A DNA stretch of 45,366 nucleotides from an uncultured Myxococcales bacterium (GTDB taxonomy: Bacteria; Myxococcota_A; UBA9042). Location: positions 1 through 45,366 of the forward strand of contig CAITYF010000195.1 of assembly GCA_903896545.1 (NCBI GenBank), written 5' to 3'. The translations under genes were made by a program, and so were the position numbers. The notes beneath the pieces are model-generated. The model was given only the letters and a program-made list of their open reading frames with translations, was not told the DNA's origin and made no database searches. Positions 8,760-16,807 of the stretch are shown one piece after another (within the stretch, counting starts at the first letter, position 1; every line of letters starts with the position of its first letter).

Positions 8760-8784
8760 ACGCGGTTGCCGGCAAAAGGTTACA
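8760..8784 (-). promoter_or_regulatory. Putative ECF promoter for the small membrane protein
   Basis: On the minus strand TGTAAC (8784-8779), a 16-base spacer and CGT (8762-8760) match the layout of the site at 9604-9628. The -35 GTAAC with a -10 CGT is typical of ECF promoters. The spacer contains the 10-base palindrome TTGCCGGCAA (8766-8775). Located about 97 bases before the ATG at 8663. Confidence 0.45.
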
Positions 8785-8833
8785 CCGGGAGACGTGCTTT
8801 TTTTCAACATTCGATATTGATTGCCTTTGTGCT

Positions 8834-8855
8834 GAATTCTCGGCGCGCCGAATTC
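8834..8855. repeat. Palindrome between divergent genes (operator-like)
   Basis: A perfect 12-base palindrome TCGGCGCGCCGA (8840-8851) is bracketed by two GAATTC hexamers (8834-8839 and 8850-8855). It is central in the 288-base gap between the membrane protein and the sigma-factor gene. It could be a dimeric regulator site; no regulator is identified. Confidence 0.35.
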
Positions 8856-8951
8856 CCGACTTGACGCACCGGATTTTCCACCGCACCATCTTTTTGACAC
8901 CTGTGACGCGCGCCGGATTCGAACTGGCGCATTTCCGCCGAGAGGATTCGA

Positions 8952-9551
8952 TTGGCTGCCCAAGTTTCTGAACACGCCCCGCAGACCAACGCGGCGACTC
9001 TGGCGATGGACCGCTACGCCGCCGGTGATGACCGTGCTTTTGGCGAGTTGTACGACTTGCTCGCCCCGCGGCTCTACGGCTTCTTGATTCGCAAAGTCGG
9101 CGATGCCGCGCTGGCGGAGGACCTGGTGCAGCAGACGCTTCTCCAGATGCACCGAGCGCGGGCGACCTACGTGACGGGCGCGGACGTGGTGCCGTGGGCA
9201 TTCGCCATCTGTCGGCGGCTGCTCATCGACGCTTGGCGCAAGCAGCGGCGGGAATCGCTGAGCTCCGACGGCGAAATCGAGGCAGTTGCGCACGCGATGG
9301 CGCCCGACCTCGCACCTGACGCACAGGTGCAATGGAACCAAACCTTGGCCGCCGTTGAAGAGGCGCTGACCCGTCTTCCGGATTCACAACGCGAGGCGTT
9401 TGTCCTGCTCAAGCAGGAAGGCCTGTCGCTGGCGCAGGCCGCGGAAGCGCTGGGCACGACAGTTGGCAACGTGAAAGTGCGCGCCCACCGGGCATACGAA
9501 GCACTTCGAGCCGCCGCGGGACAGCACCGTAATCGCGCAGGGTCTGAATAA
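8952..9551 (+). CDS. ECF RNA polymerase sigma factor
   Basis: Directs RNA polymerase to a specialised regulon. The 199-residue protein has sigma region 2 (FGELYDLLAPRLYGFL, then AEDLVQQTLLQMHRA, about 30-75) and region 4 (LPDSQREAFVLLKQEGLSL, then AQAAEALGTTVGNVKVRAHRA, about 140-185), in the usual two-domain ECF layout. The start is TTG at 8952 with GAGAGG eight bases upstream; the next ATG at 9006 lacks a ribosome binding site. A near-consensus TTGACA (8894-8899) lies upstream. The NrsF-like gene 138 bases downstream is its likely anti-sigma factor. Confidence 0.93.
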   Translation: MAAQVSEHAPQTNAATLAMDRYAAGDDRAFGELYDLLAPRLYGFLIRKVGDAALAEDLVQQTLLQMHRARATYVTGADVVPWAFAICRRLLIDAWRKQRRESLSSDGEIEAVAHAMAPDLAPDAQVQWNQTLAAVEEALTRLPDSQREAFVLLKQEGLSLAQAAEALGTTVGNVKVRAHRAYEALRAAAGQHRNRAGSE

Positions 9552-9603
9552 TGCGGAAGGTTTTGGAAATCGAAAAAGAATTCGCAACGACGAAAAAAAG
9601 GAC

Positions 9604-9630
9604 TGTAACTTTTCCTTCGCACTTCCGTAC
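9604..9630 (+). promoter_or_regulatory. Putative ECF promoter upstream of the anti-sigma gene
   Basis: TGTAAC at 9604-9609, a 16-base spacer and CGTAC at 9626-9630. It lies 60 bases before the anti-sigma ATG and shares both boxes, the spacer length and the T-run after GTAAC with the site on the other side of the sigma gene (8760-8784). This suggests the sigma factor drives its own anti-sigma and the genes beyond. Confidence 0.45.
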
Positions 9631-9689
9631 TCCCCACTAGGCGTACGTTCGCCGGACGTCCGCACCGCCTCCTGCCCCAGGTCAATGCC

Positions 9690-10382
9690 ATGCAAAACGA
9701 CTTCAAGCCCGATCCCAGCCTGCGCGACCGCGTGCTTGCTCAAGCCAGTCAGAATCCGGTGCCCACGCGCGACGTGCATACCCGACGCGCGCGGCTTGGC
9801 TACGCCGCGGCGCTCGTGCTGTCGCTGGTGATCTTCCAAGCATCTGGCGGTCTGGAACACGGCGCGGGGCGCCCGGCTCACCTCACGGCCATCATCGCGT
9901 TGGGCAGCTTGCTCGTCGCGGGCATTGCCGCGCGTCTGGCGTTGACCGCAGGCCCGTCGATGCTGGGGCGTCACCGCGCGGTCTACGCAACCTTGGCGCT
10001 GTCGCTGCCAGTGGTGACCTACGGGTGGCTCACGGCCTTTGCGGGTCAGTATGTGGAGCCGTTTCAGCGCGTGGGTTGGCGGTGTGTCGGCCTGACGCTG
10101 GCGATTGCGGGCGTCGTGCTCGTGGCTGCGCTGCGTGACCGTCGTCACAGCGTCGTGCACCACGCTGGCTGGCAGGGCGCGGCGATTGGCGGCGCGGCGG
10201 CGGCGTGGGCGAGCGTGCTCGTTGACCTGTGGTGCCCGTTGACGAACGTCGCGCACGTTGCGTTTGGTCACGTGTTGCCGGTGGTGCTGCTCATCGCCGT
10301 GGGCACGGTGTTGGGCCCGCGGATTCTGGCGATTCGTCCCGTCGTTGGGGAAACGGGCGGCCAGGGCGCGGCGAAAGCCTGA
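9690..10382 (+). CDS. NrsF/DUF1109-like membrane anti-sigma factor
   Basis: A 230-residue integral membrane protein with a short cytosolic N-terminus and six predicted helices (about 36-52, 63-82, 95-114, 128-146, 162-180, 192-215). The late-helix pattern DLWCPLTNVAHVAFGHVLPV matches the NrsF/DUF1109 layout, in which a Cys and a downstream HxLP segment are conserved. NrsF proteins hold ECF sigma factors at the membrane and release them on redox, metal or light-type stress. Position directly after an ECF sigma gene supports this. The assignment is by pattern and context and has not been checked by a profile search. Confidence 0.7.
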   Translation: MQNDFKPDPSLRDRVLAQASQNPVPTRDVHTRRARLGYAAALVLSLVIFQASGGLEHGAGRPAHLTAIIALGSLLVAGIAARLALTAGPSMLGRHRAVYATLALSLPVVTYGWLTAFAGQYVEPFQRVGWRCVGLTLAIAGVVLVAALRDRRHSVVHHAGWQGAAIGGAAAAWASVLVDLWCPLTNVAHVAFGHVLPVVLLIAVGTVLGPRILAIRPVVGETGGQGAAKA

Positions 10383-10422
10383 GAACGTGCGACATGTGGA
10401 CGGTCGCGACCTGGAGAACCCC

Positions 10423-10716
10423 ATGAGCGTCACCCGAATGAACAACTTCGACGCCGCTTTGGGCAAGCAGGACGAACTGCGCGATGTTCTGCGCGGCGTG
10501 GTTGCGCTCGTGCAAACGCTGGACGGTTGCGAAAGCTGTCACCTGCTGCGGGATGCGCAGGAGGCGCACCGTTTCCTGATCGTTGAGGTGTGGGCAAGTA
10601 TCGCGCACCATCAGGCGGCAGCTCAGGCGATTCCGCGCGACAAGATTGCGCAAGTCATGCCGCTTCTGGCCGCGCCGCCGCGAGGCAGCTACTACGAGAC
10701 AGATCGCGCCTATTGA
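10423..10716 (+). CDS. Antibiotic-biosynthesis-monooxygenase-like (ABM) small protein
   Basis: A 97-residue ferredoxin-fold-like protein. The order NNFDAALGKQDELRDVLRG, then GCESCHLLRDAQEAHRFLIV, then EVWASIAHHQAAAQA matches the dimeric alpha/beta barrel ABM family: a beta strand, helix, a strand with GC, a strand with EVW, and a helix with HH. Family members include monooxygenases that use no cofactor, haem-degrading proteins and many of unknown role. The ATG at 10423 has GGAG seven bases before it. It lies 40 bases after the anti-sigma gene and is probably co-transcribed with it. Confidence 0.85.
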   Translation: MSVTRMNNFDAALGKQDELRDVLRGVVALVQTLDGCESCHLLRDAQEAHRFLIVEVWASIAHHQAAAQAIPRDKIAQVMPLLAAPPRGSYYETDRAY

Positions 10717-10868
10717 CTCATATTCAATAACTGGCAAACTGACCTCAGCGTCGCTTTCGAAGGTTTGCGCCGCGGCGGTCCGAGCGCGTGCTCGCGTCGC
10801 ACCACGGGAAGCGGTAACGTTGAAAAACTGTCGCGGTTTGGCCAACGCGGCGCGAGCAGGAGATGACC

Positions 10869-12017
10869 ATGCACTTCCAAAAGCTCCCTTACAACGAGCG
10901 TGCCGCACGCGCGAACCGCGTGGTTGAAGACGCGACGAATCGCGCCGTGCGCGGTGTCGACAAGGTCCTCGGACAAATGCATCTGGGCGGGCGCGCCGCT
11001 GAGTATGACGACGAGCACTATGAATTTCTCGGCGGTCCGTCCGACTCGATGCGCCGCAAGCACTACGACCGGAGCCTGCACCTGCTGTGGAAAGCGGAGC
11101 AGATGCTGCCGTGGTCGACCTTCCACGACGCGACCGACGACGAACGCGCGCTGATGGAAATGGCCGAAAAGGCGATGCGCGACGACGAGAAAGTGCAGCG
11201 CGACCGCATCACGAGCGCCGAATTCCGCGCACTGCTGAACCGCGAGTACACGCCGGACCAAAAGCGCGCGATTGTGGCGATCCTCTCGGCGATTGGCCAC
11301 GGCGAGGCGTACGCGTGGCTGGTGTCCGCGAGCATGCTGCCGGAAGTGAAGAGCACCGGTGCCAAGGCGGCGGTCACGATGCAGGTGATGGAGGAAGCCA
11401 AGCACTTCGTCGTGCTGCGCGAGCTGGTGCAAGCGTTTGAGGTGGAAGTGCCGCGCCTGCAGGTGTGGGAGTACCTGATCCTGGAATCGTCACTCAAGGC
11501 GCGCGGGCTGGACCGCTTCTTTGGCATGAACGTGCTGATTGAGACCATCGCGCTCAGCATCTTTGGTCTCCTGGCGGACAAGCCTGGGCTGGAGGTGCTG
11601 CGGCTTTTCCACCTGGACGAGTCGCGACACACGGCGCTGCCCTACAACTACACGAAGGAATTTCCGCTGACCCGCTGGGATCGCCGCAACCCGGTGCGCC
11701 GTTTGCGCCGTCTGCAGATGGTGCTCCCCGCGCTGCCGTTTGTGATGCGGATGGAGCCGGAGCTCTGTGAGCTGGGCATCGAGCCGTTCGATTTTGCCGG
11801 TTCGGTGATGCGAAAGGTGATGACGCTGGCGGACCGTGCCGGTTTTGACCTGCCGACGTCGTCTGCGTCACTGGCGCGCTTCTTCAACGAAGTCTTCAAC
11901 GGCTACTGCCGGGCGACGCGCGATGGCCACGTGTGGAAGGACTTCATGCGGGCGGAAACGACCAACGGGGTCGAGACGTCGGCGGTGGAACGGGAGATCT
12001 TTGGCGCGGCGTCGTAA
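10869..12017 (+). CDS. Ferritin-like / R2-like diiron protein
   Basis: A 382-residue helical protein with a complete carboxylate-bridged diiron ligand set: E146 (GHGEAYAW), E176-x2-H179 (MEEAKH), E225 (VLIETIAL) and E251-x2-H254 (DESRH). This E, ExxH, E, ExxH order is that of ferritin-like oxidases, R2-like proteins and acyl desaturase relatives. It probably activates O2 for oxidation of an unknown, perhaps lipid, substrate. AGGAG lies six bases before the ATG at 10869 but abuts the in-frame ATG at 10863, so 10869 is preferred. It sits downstream of the ABM gene after a 152-base gap and may belong to the sigma-factor module. Confidence 0.82.
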   Translation: MHFQKLPYNERAARANRVVEDATNRAVRGVDKVLGQMHLGGRAAEYDDEHYEFLGGPSDSMRRKHYDRSLHLLWKAEQMLPWSTFHDATDDERALMEMAEKAMRDDEKVQRDRITSAEFRALLNREYTPDQKRAIVAILSAIGHGEAYAWLVSASMLPEVKSTGAKAAVTMQVMEEAKHFVVLRELVQAFEVEVPRLQVWEYLILESSLKARGLDRFFGMNVLIETIALSIFGLLADKPGLEVLRLFHLDESRHTALPYNYTKEFPLTRWDRRNPVRRLRRLQMVLPALPFVMRMEPELCELGIEPFDFAGSVMRKVMTLADRAGFDLPTSSASLARFFNEVFNGYCRATRDGHVWKDFMRAETTNGVETSAVEREIFGAAS

Positions 12018-12204
12018 CGGCGGACGCGCGACTGGTTGGCCGATTGGCAGCCGCGGAATGCCCGGCGGTCGAAGTCGGCGAATTCAGTGAATCCTCCGCG
12101 ACACTGGCCGCTCGTGTACGGAAGTCTGGGACGGAACACGCTTCGCCTGGCGGCTGGGACGCGGCAGACGTGGCCGTCCAGGGCGTCTCGGCGTTGTCCG
12201 CCCG

Positions 12205-12699
12205 TTAGCCGCCAGCGGCCAGGGCGTCCAGAACCTCGGCAAATTCCTGCAGGTCCTGTTCCAGCGCTGCTAGCGCGTCGGCTGCACCGGCAATCAGGGG
12301 CTCCATCTGCTCTGGCTCCAGGTCAAACAAATACAAGTTGCGGAAACGATGCCGAAACGCCAGATATCGTGCCAAGACGACGACAGTCTGTTCGCGCAAC
12401 ACGGGCGGACGCGCCAGCGGGACGTCGAGCGCGGCGCTCGCGAGGAGCTCGCGGTGCCAGCCAGGGCCATCGGGCAAATTGCCAAAGACGCGAGCCACGC
12501 GCTCCAGCACACGTTCGATTCCGGTGTAGAACGTGTCGAGCATCGCGGCCGAGGCGTAGATGCGGATGCGGACGGCCGACTCCGAATCGCCTTGGGCCTC
12601 CACCCACTCGAGTTCCGCGACCGTACGGCGCAACGCCTCCAACTCGCGGCGAATTTCCGCTGCCAGCGTCCGCAGCCGCGCGGCGCCAATCTCAGCCAT
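12205..12699 (-). CDS. HepT-like HEPN protein (toxin partner)
   Basis: A 164-residue all-helical protein. Its gene overlaps the upstream MNT gene by eight bases, the standard layout of MNT/HEPN toxin-antitoxin pairs. The C-terminal half carries RHRFRNLY at 116-123. Aligned on the HepT RX4HxY signature, R116 and Y123 are kept but the His position is N121. R111-x5-H117 is an alternative catalytic reading. HEPN toxins are RNases silenced by AMPylation of the conserved Tyr by the partner. If the Asn is real and aligned correctly, nuclease activity may be weak or lost. The ATG at 12699 follows the MNT overlap. Confidence 0.75.
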   Translation of the reverse strand: MAEIGAARLRTLAAEIRRELEALRRTVAELEWVEAQGDSESAVRIRIYASAAMLDTFYTGIERVLERVARVFGNLPDGPGWHRELLASAALDVPLARPPVLREQTVVVLARYLAFRHRFRNLYLFDLEPEQMEPLIAGAADALAALEQDLQEFAEVLDALAAGG

Positions 12700-13060
12700 G
12701 CAGCACGACGCCTTCGGCAAGTGCACGTTCCAAAATGTACGGCCGACACCCATCGCGCGGGACCAGGTCCACGTCGACTCGGCCCGCAACGCTGGAGGCC
12801 GCAGCGCAGGCAGCAAACCACTGCGCGGCGGTAACGCCCTCGACGAGGATGTCCACGTCACTTCCGACGCGCGCTTCCTGACGCGAAACGCTTCCGAATA
12901 GGACCACGCGCGTCGCCGAGAAATCGCGCACGAGGAGGTCGGAAACACGCCGCGCCGCGGAAAACGCGTCGGATTGCCACGCGGCTGCGGCTGCATCACC
13001 CGCGGCGCGGCGTGCGTCCAGTCCATCGATGTAGCTTTTGAGCGCAGCGGGTGTTGCCAT
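12692..13060 (-). CDS. MntA-like minimal nucleotidyltransferase (antitoxin)
   Basis: A 122-residue minimal nucleotidyltransferase. It has the polymerase-beta-type signature GSVSRQEARVGSDVDILV with G56-S57 and metal ligands D68 and D70, plus a third carboxylate in RVDVDLVP (D98). In known MNT/HEPN systems such proteins AMPylate the HEPN toxin and block its RNase. The first 45 residues are helical. The stop overlaps the HepT-like start by eight bases, which couples translation. The ATG at 13060 is the first of the frame. Confidence 0.85.
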   Translation of the reverse strand: MATPAALKSYIDGLDARRAAGDAAAAAWQSDAFSAARRVSDLLVRDFSATRVVLFGSVSRQEARVGSDVDILVEGVTAAQWFAACAAASSVAGRVDVDLVPRDGCRPYILERALAEGVVLHG

Positions 13061-13175
13061 CGGTCAGCCCTCGCGGCCATGCGCCGCTGGGGCAGTATAC
13101 CGCGCAAGCGCTGGATTGCGAAGGGATGGGCGCGCGACGGGCCGCCGCAGCAACCCGCGCACGCCGACTCACCGC

Positions 13176-13604
13176 CTACTTCCTGCCAAAATACGCACCC
13201 ACCGCCGCAAAACGCTCAAACAGATTCTCGTCAAACGCCCCCTGGGCGTTCACCTGCGCGTTGACCTTGCGCAGCAGCTCGATGGCCTCCGCGTCAATCA
13301 GCACGTTAGCCTGCTGCAGCTTGGCCAGCAGCGTGCGCACGTCCTCGATGACCTGGTCCACCTTGTCCGCCTGCTGGCCCGCGCTCGCCAGAGCGGCCGC
13401 GTCCACGCCGGGCACCGCAAACGCCGCGCCCTTCTTGCCCAGCGCCGCCGCCGTCGCCTCGCACGCCAGCCCCAAGCCCTTGCGGGCGCGCGGGTAGCGA
13501 GCCAAATCCGCAGGCGACAGCGTTCCCGCTTGCGCGGGCACGGTCAAACCGGCCGGGACCGTGAGGGTGACAGTGCCTTCTTTGATGGTTGTCGGATTGC
13601 CCAT
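13176..13604 (-). CDS. Conserved-looking helical protein, unknown function
   Basis: A 142-residue protein with no recognised motif. An N-terminal beta-like segment (TIKEGTVTLTVPAGLTVPA) is followed by Ala-rich helices, of which AAALASAGQQADKVDQVIED and the following LLAKLQQANVLIDAEAIEL could form a coiled coil. No signal peptide or membrane helix. The ATG at 13604 has GGGGAGCAAC before it. It lies about 115 bases from the MNT gene on the same strand and is divergent from the ClpA-like gene; a functional link is only positional. Confidence 0.7.
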   Translation of the reverse strand: MGNPTTIKEGTVTLTVPAGLTVPAQAGTLSPADLARYPRARKGLGLACEATAAALGKKGAAFAVPGVDAAALASAGQQADKVDQVIEDVRTLLAKLQQANVLIDAEAIELLRKVNAQVNAQGAFDENLFERFAAVGAYFGRK

Positions 13605-14083
13605 AACTGTTGCTCCCCTGCCGCTGTGTTGGGTAGGTTGCGGCGGGGTCAGATGGTAAGTCAGCGGCGTGGGCGCGCAAAATTCTCAACAATCGAGCAT
13701 AGGCGGGGCAGGCGGTGCGCGCGGGCAGGGCGGATCGTCCACCCCAATGGGGTGGTCGGAGTGCCTTTGGGGGGCGGAAGGAGTGCCCCTTGGGGGCGGA
13801 GGATCCGCGTAGACAGGGCGGCGGTTGTGCGGTGGATGGGTAGACGGCACGCGTGGGTGGGGCGGAGGTTGTGCGGTTCGCCGGCGATCAGCGCGGGACG
13901 CCCCGTGGCATGGCCCGCAAGATGGTATTCGTCCGTTTCCGTTCTTTGCCGCGCTCTCCACCCCACCAATCCGCAAAAAAGTTGACAGATATTCCCCCCC
14001 ATCGTACTCACCAACCCGCACCGAATCCGCGCACGCCGCCGGCTCCGTTGCCTCCTCCTCACGCGTTTCAGGTCGTCGCCACC
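13605..14083. other. 479-base divergent region with hairpins and G-rich repeats
   Basis: Contains a perfect hairpin at 13739-13755 (CCACCCC, loop AAT, GGGGTGG). Two imperfect direct copies of GTGCCyyTTGGGGGCGGA follow (about 13761-13799). A TTGACA at 13982-13987 with TACTCA 17 bases later could promote the ClpA-like gene. The plus frame is open from 13853 but the segment before 14084 is Pro/Arg-rich and looks non-coding. Confidence 0.5.
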
Positions 14084-16807
14084 ATGCCTGAGCAGCCGCC
14101 ACAGCGTCCGGATGCCGCCACGCGCACGACCGCGCCGGGTGGCGTTGCCTTGTCGCGTGAAGTGCGGGCGATTCGCACGCAGGCGGAGTCCGTGGCGCGC
14201 GGCACGCAGCGGCAGTGCAATTCTGTGCATTACCTGATTGGCACGCTGTTGGTCGAGTGCCCGGCGCGCGAATTGCTGCTGGAAGCGGGCATTGACGAAG
14301 CGACGGCGCTGGACGTCTACGAGCGTCTGGAAGATCCGGGTGACCGCGAGGATGGCGCCGAGGTCATCAACGAAATTCATCGCTTGGCGAACGGCCTGGC
14401 GGAAAATGTCGGCTCGCGCGAGGTGACGTCGACCGTGCTCCTGGCGTCCATGCTGCGGGTGCGCAACGCGTTGGCGAGTAAGGTGCTGGAAGCCGCAGGC
14501 GTGAATGTGCCCGGCTTGCGCGCCAAGTTGATTGGCCAAATGACGCTGGCGAACGACCGCGCGGGCATCACGGGGCAGCGACAGGCGCCGCGGCCGGAGA
14601 CGAGCTCGCTGAACAGCTTGAGTTCGTTGAATAGTGTGAGCCGCCTGGATCTGCGTGCGCCCACGCCGCCGCCGGTGAACGAGCCGATGCCGTCGCGCCG
14701 GTTGCAGCTGCCGATGCAAGCGCCGATTGAGCACCTGCTGCGCGAGCGCGACCCGCCGCGCGTGGCGCCGCCGCGTACCGGTGAACAGCAGCGTTTGCCG
14801 GAGATTTCCCGCACCGGAGAGACGCCGATTCCGCCCGTGCAGCCGCCGCAGAACCCGACACCGCGGTTGCTGGACGCCGTGGTGCCGCAGGATCCGCCCA
14901 AGGTCGCGCCCAAGCCCATGCCGGCGCCCGCGCCCAAGCCGCGCGGCGTGTTTGCGATGGAGCAGGCGCACTTTCCGACCTTGCACGAGACGGGTCGCAA
15001 CCTGACGCTGGCCGCCTTGAACGGCGAGATTGACCCGATTTTTGGCCGCGATGGCATCATCGACGCGGTCATCGACGTGCTGTTGATGAAGCAGGTGAAC
15101 AATCCCTGCCTGATTGGCGAAGCCGGCGTAGGCAAGACCGCGGTCGTGGAAGGCCTCGCGCTGCGCTTGGCCGGCAATACCGCGCAGTACGGGCGGCTGG
15201 GCAGCGCGGTGATTATCGAGATTCAGACGTCGTCCTTGCTCGCCGGTACGGCGCTGCGCGGCGCGTTTTCGGAGCGCATGCGGAAGTTGCGTGAGGAAGT
15301 GGCCAAGGCGGAAGGCCAGGTCATCGTCTTCATGGATGAAATCCACACCATCATGGGCGCAGGCACGGGCGATGGGCCCTTGGACGCGGCGAACGACCTG
15401 AAGTCGGCTTTGAGCCGCGGCAAATTTCCCTTGATTGGTGCGACGACGCGGACGGAATACGAGCGGCACATCGAGAAAGACCCGGCGATGGAGCGGCGTT
15501 TCCAGACCGTGGACGTGCCGGAGCCCAGCGCGACCGAGGCGATTGCGATTCTGAGCGGCGTGGCACCGGTCTACGCCAAGCACCACCAGGTGCTCTACAG
15601 CCACGAGGCGATCCAGAGCGCGGTGCACCTGTCCAAGCGCTTCATCACCGACCGCTGCCTGCCGGATAAAGCGATTGCCGTGCTGGACCGCGCCGGTGCG
15701 CAGACGCGGCGTGCGGGTCGCCCGCAGGTGCTGGTGGACGACGTGGCGCGCGCGGTGCACCAGCTGACGGCGGTGCCGATGGATCGGCTCTTGGCCGATG
15801 AACGCGGGCGTATTCGCGATTTGGCGGCGGACCTGCAAGAGCGAATTGTCGGCCACGACGCGGCGATGCAACGCGTGGCGCGGCGGATTCAGCGCAACTA
15901 CGCGGGCTTTTCCGGCGATCGGCCGCTGGCTTCGCTGCTTTTTGTGGGCGCGCCGGGTGTGGGCAAGACGGAGACGGCGCGCGCGCTGGCGCAGTGCCTG
16001 TTTGTCGTGGACGACGCGCTCGTGCGCTTTGACATGACGGAATTTTCCGAGTCGCACAGCGTCGCCAAGCTCATCGGCTCGCCGCCGGGTTACGTCGGCC
16101 ACGCGCAGGCGGGACAACTCGCGCACGCGCTGCAAAAACGTCCGTACCGCGTCCTGCTTTTTGACGAGATTGACCGCGCCGCGCCGGAAGTCCTGAGTCT
16201 ACTTTTGCAGCTGCTCGATGCCGGCAAAATCAAGGACGCGCACGGGCAGGTCGTGGACGTGCGCAACTGCATCGTGGTGATGACGTCCAATTTGGGCGCG
16301 GAACTGCTCGTGCAAGGCGTGCGTCGCAAGGTCGGTTTTGGCCAGTTTGACGCGCCGTTGCCGGAGCGTTTGGACGCGGATCCGGTGCTGGAAGCGGCGG
16401 TCATCGAACGCGCCAAAAGCGCGCTGCCGGCGGAATTCTGGAGCCGGATCGACGAGCCGATCGTCTTCCGTCCGCTGCCCGTGAGTGCAGCGCGGCAGAT
16501 CGCGATTCGCCATCTCGCGCTCGGCGCGCAGCGGCTCTTTGAAGCGCGGCTGATCCGGTATCGCGCCGACGATTCGGTTGTGGATCTGGTGCTGGACGGT
16601 GGGCTGGACCCGGCGCACGGGGCGCGGTCGCTGCGGTCGCGCGTGGAGTCGCTTGTCGAGGCGTTTGTGACGGACTGCATTTTGGACGGGCAGCTGCACA
16701 CCGGGATGGAAGTCGTGCTGACGGTGCGTGATGGCCAAGTGGCGCTGGCGGAGTCGGTCGCGGTCGGCGCCGAGCAGGTGACGGCGGCGGGGCGTTATGG
16801 GGACTAG
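14084..16807 (+). CDS. ClpA-like double AAA+ unfoldase with Pro-rich linker
   Basis: A 907-residue ATP-driven unfoldase. A Clp N-domain-like helical region (about 20-155) is followed by a linker rich in Pro and Ser (about 165-300). D1 has Walker A GEAGVGKT at 345-352, Walker B VIVFMDEIHT and the sensor IGATTRTEYE. D2 has GAPGVGKT at 622-629, VLLFDEID and a sensor-2 GARSLRSRVE. No ClpB M-domain is present between D1 and D2. At the position of the ClpA IGL loop stands VGF (750-752), so ClpP binding is plausible. Start at 14084 is the best guess; earlier in-frame starts run through non-coding-looking sequence. No ClpS or ClpP gene is nearby. Confidence 0.87.
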   Translation: MPEQPPQRPDAATRTTAPGGVALSREVRAIRTQAESVARGTQRQCNSVHYLIGTLLVECPARELLLEAGIDEATALDVYERLEDPGDREDGAEVINEIHRLANGLAENVGSREVTSTVLLASMLRVRNALASKVLEAAGVNVPGLRAKLIGQMTLANDRAGITGQRQAPRPETSSLNSLSSLNSVSRLDLRAPTPPPVNEPMPSRRLQLPMQAPIEHLLRERDPPRVAPPRTGEQQRLPEISRTGETPIPPVQPPQNPTPRLLDAVVPQDPPKVAPKPMPAPAPKPRGVFAMEQAHFPTLHETGRNLTLAALNGEIDPIFGRDGIIDAVIDVLLMKQVNNPCLIGEAGVGKTAVVEGLALRLAGNTAQYGRLGSAVIIEIQTSSLLAGTALRGAFSERMRKLREEVAKAEGQVIVFMDEIHTIMGAGTGDGPLDAANDLKSALSRGKFPLIGATTRTEYERHIEKDPAMERRFQTVDVPEPSATEAIAILSGVAPVYAKHHQVLYSHEAIQSAVHLSKRFITDRCLPDKAIAVLDRAGAQTRRAGRPQVLVDDVARAVHQLTAVPMDRLLADERGRIRDLAADLQERIVGHDAAMQRVARRIQRNYAGFSGDRPLASLLFVGAPGVGKTETARALAQCLFVVDDALVRFDMTEFSESHSVAKLIGSPPGYVGHAQAGQLAHALQKRPYRVLLFDEIDRAAPEVLSLLLQLLDAGKIKDAHGQVVDVRNCIVVMTSNLGAELLVQGVRRKVGFGQFDAPLPERLDADPVLEAAVIERAKSALPAEFWSRIDEPIVFRPLPVSAARQIAIRHLALGAQRLFEARLIRYRADDSVVDLVLDGGLDPAHGARSLRSRVESLVEAFVTDCILDGQLHTGMEVVLTVRDGQVALAESVAVGAEQVTAAGRYGD

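Noticed and set aside
8910..8932. tRNA-like T-arm on the minus strand (TTCGAAT loop)
   Set aside because: No matching acceptor stem, D-arm or anticodon arm could be found in the flanks, which run into the sigma gene.
12700..13107. N-terminal extension of the HEPN protein to 13107
   Set aside because: It would run across the whole MNT gene in another frame; the ATG at 12699 gives the standard overlapping MNT/HEPN arrangement.
13661..16135. 824-codon minus-strand open frame opposite the ClpA-like gene
   Set aside because: Arg/His-rich translation without domains; an antisense shadow in GC-rich DNA. The plus-strand AAA+ motifs are unambiguous.
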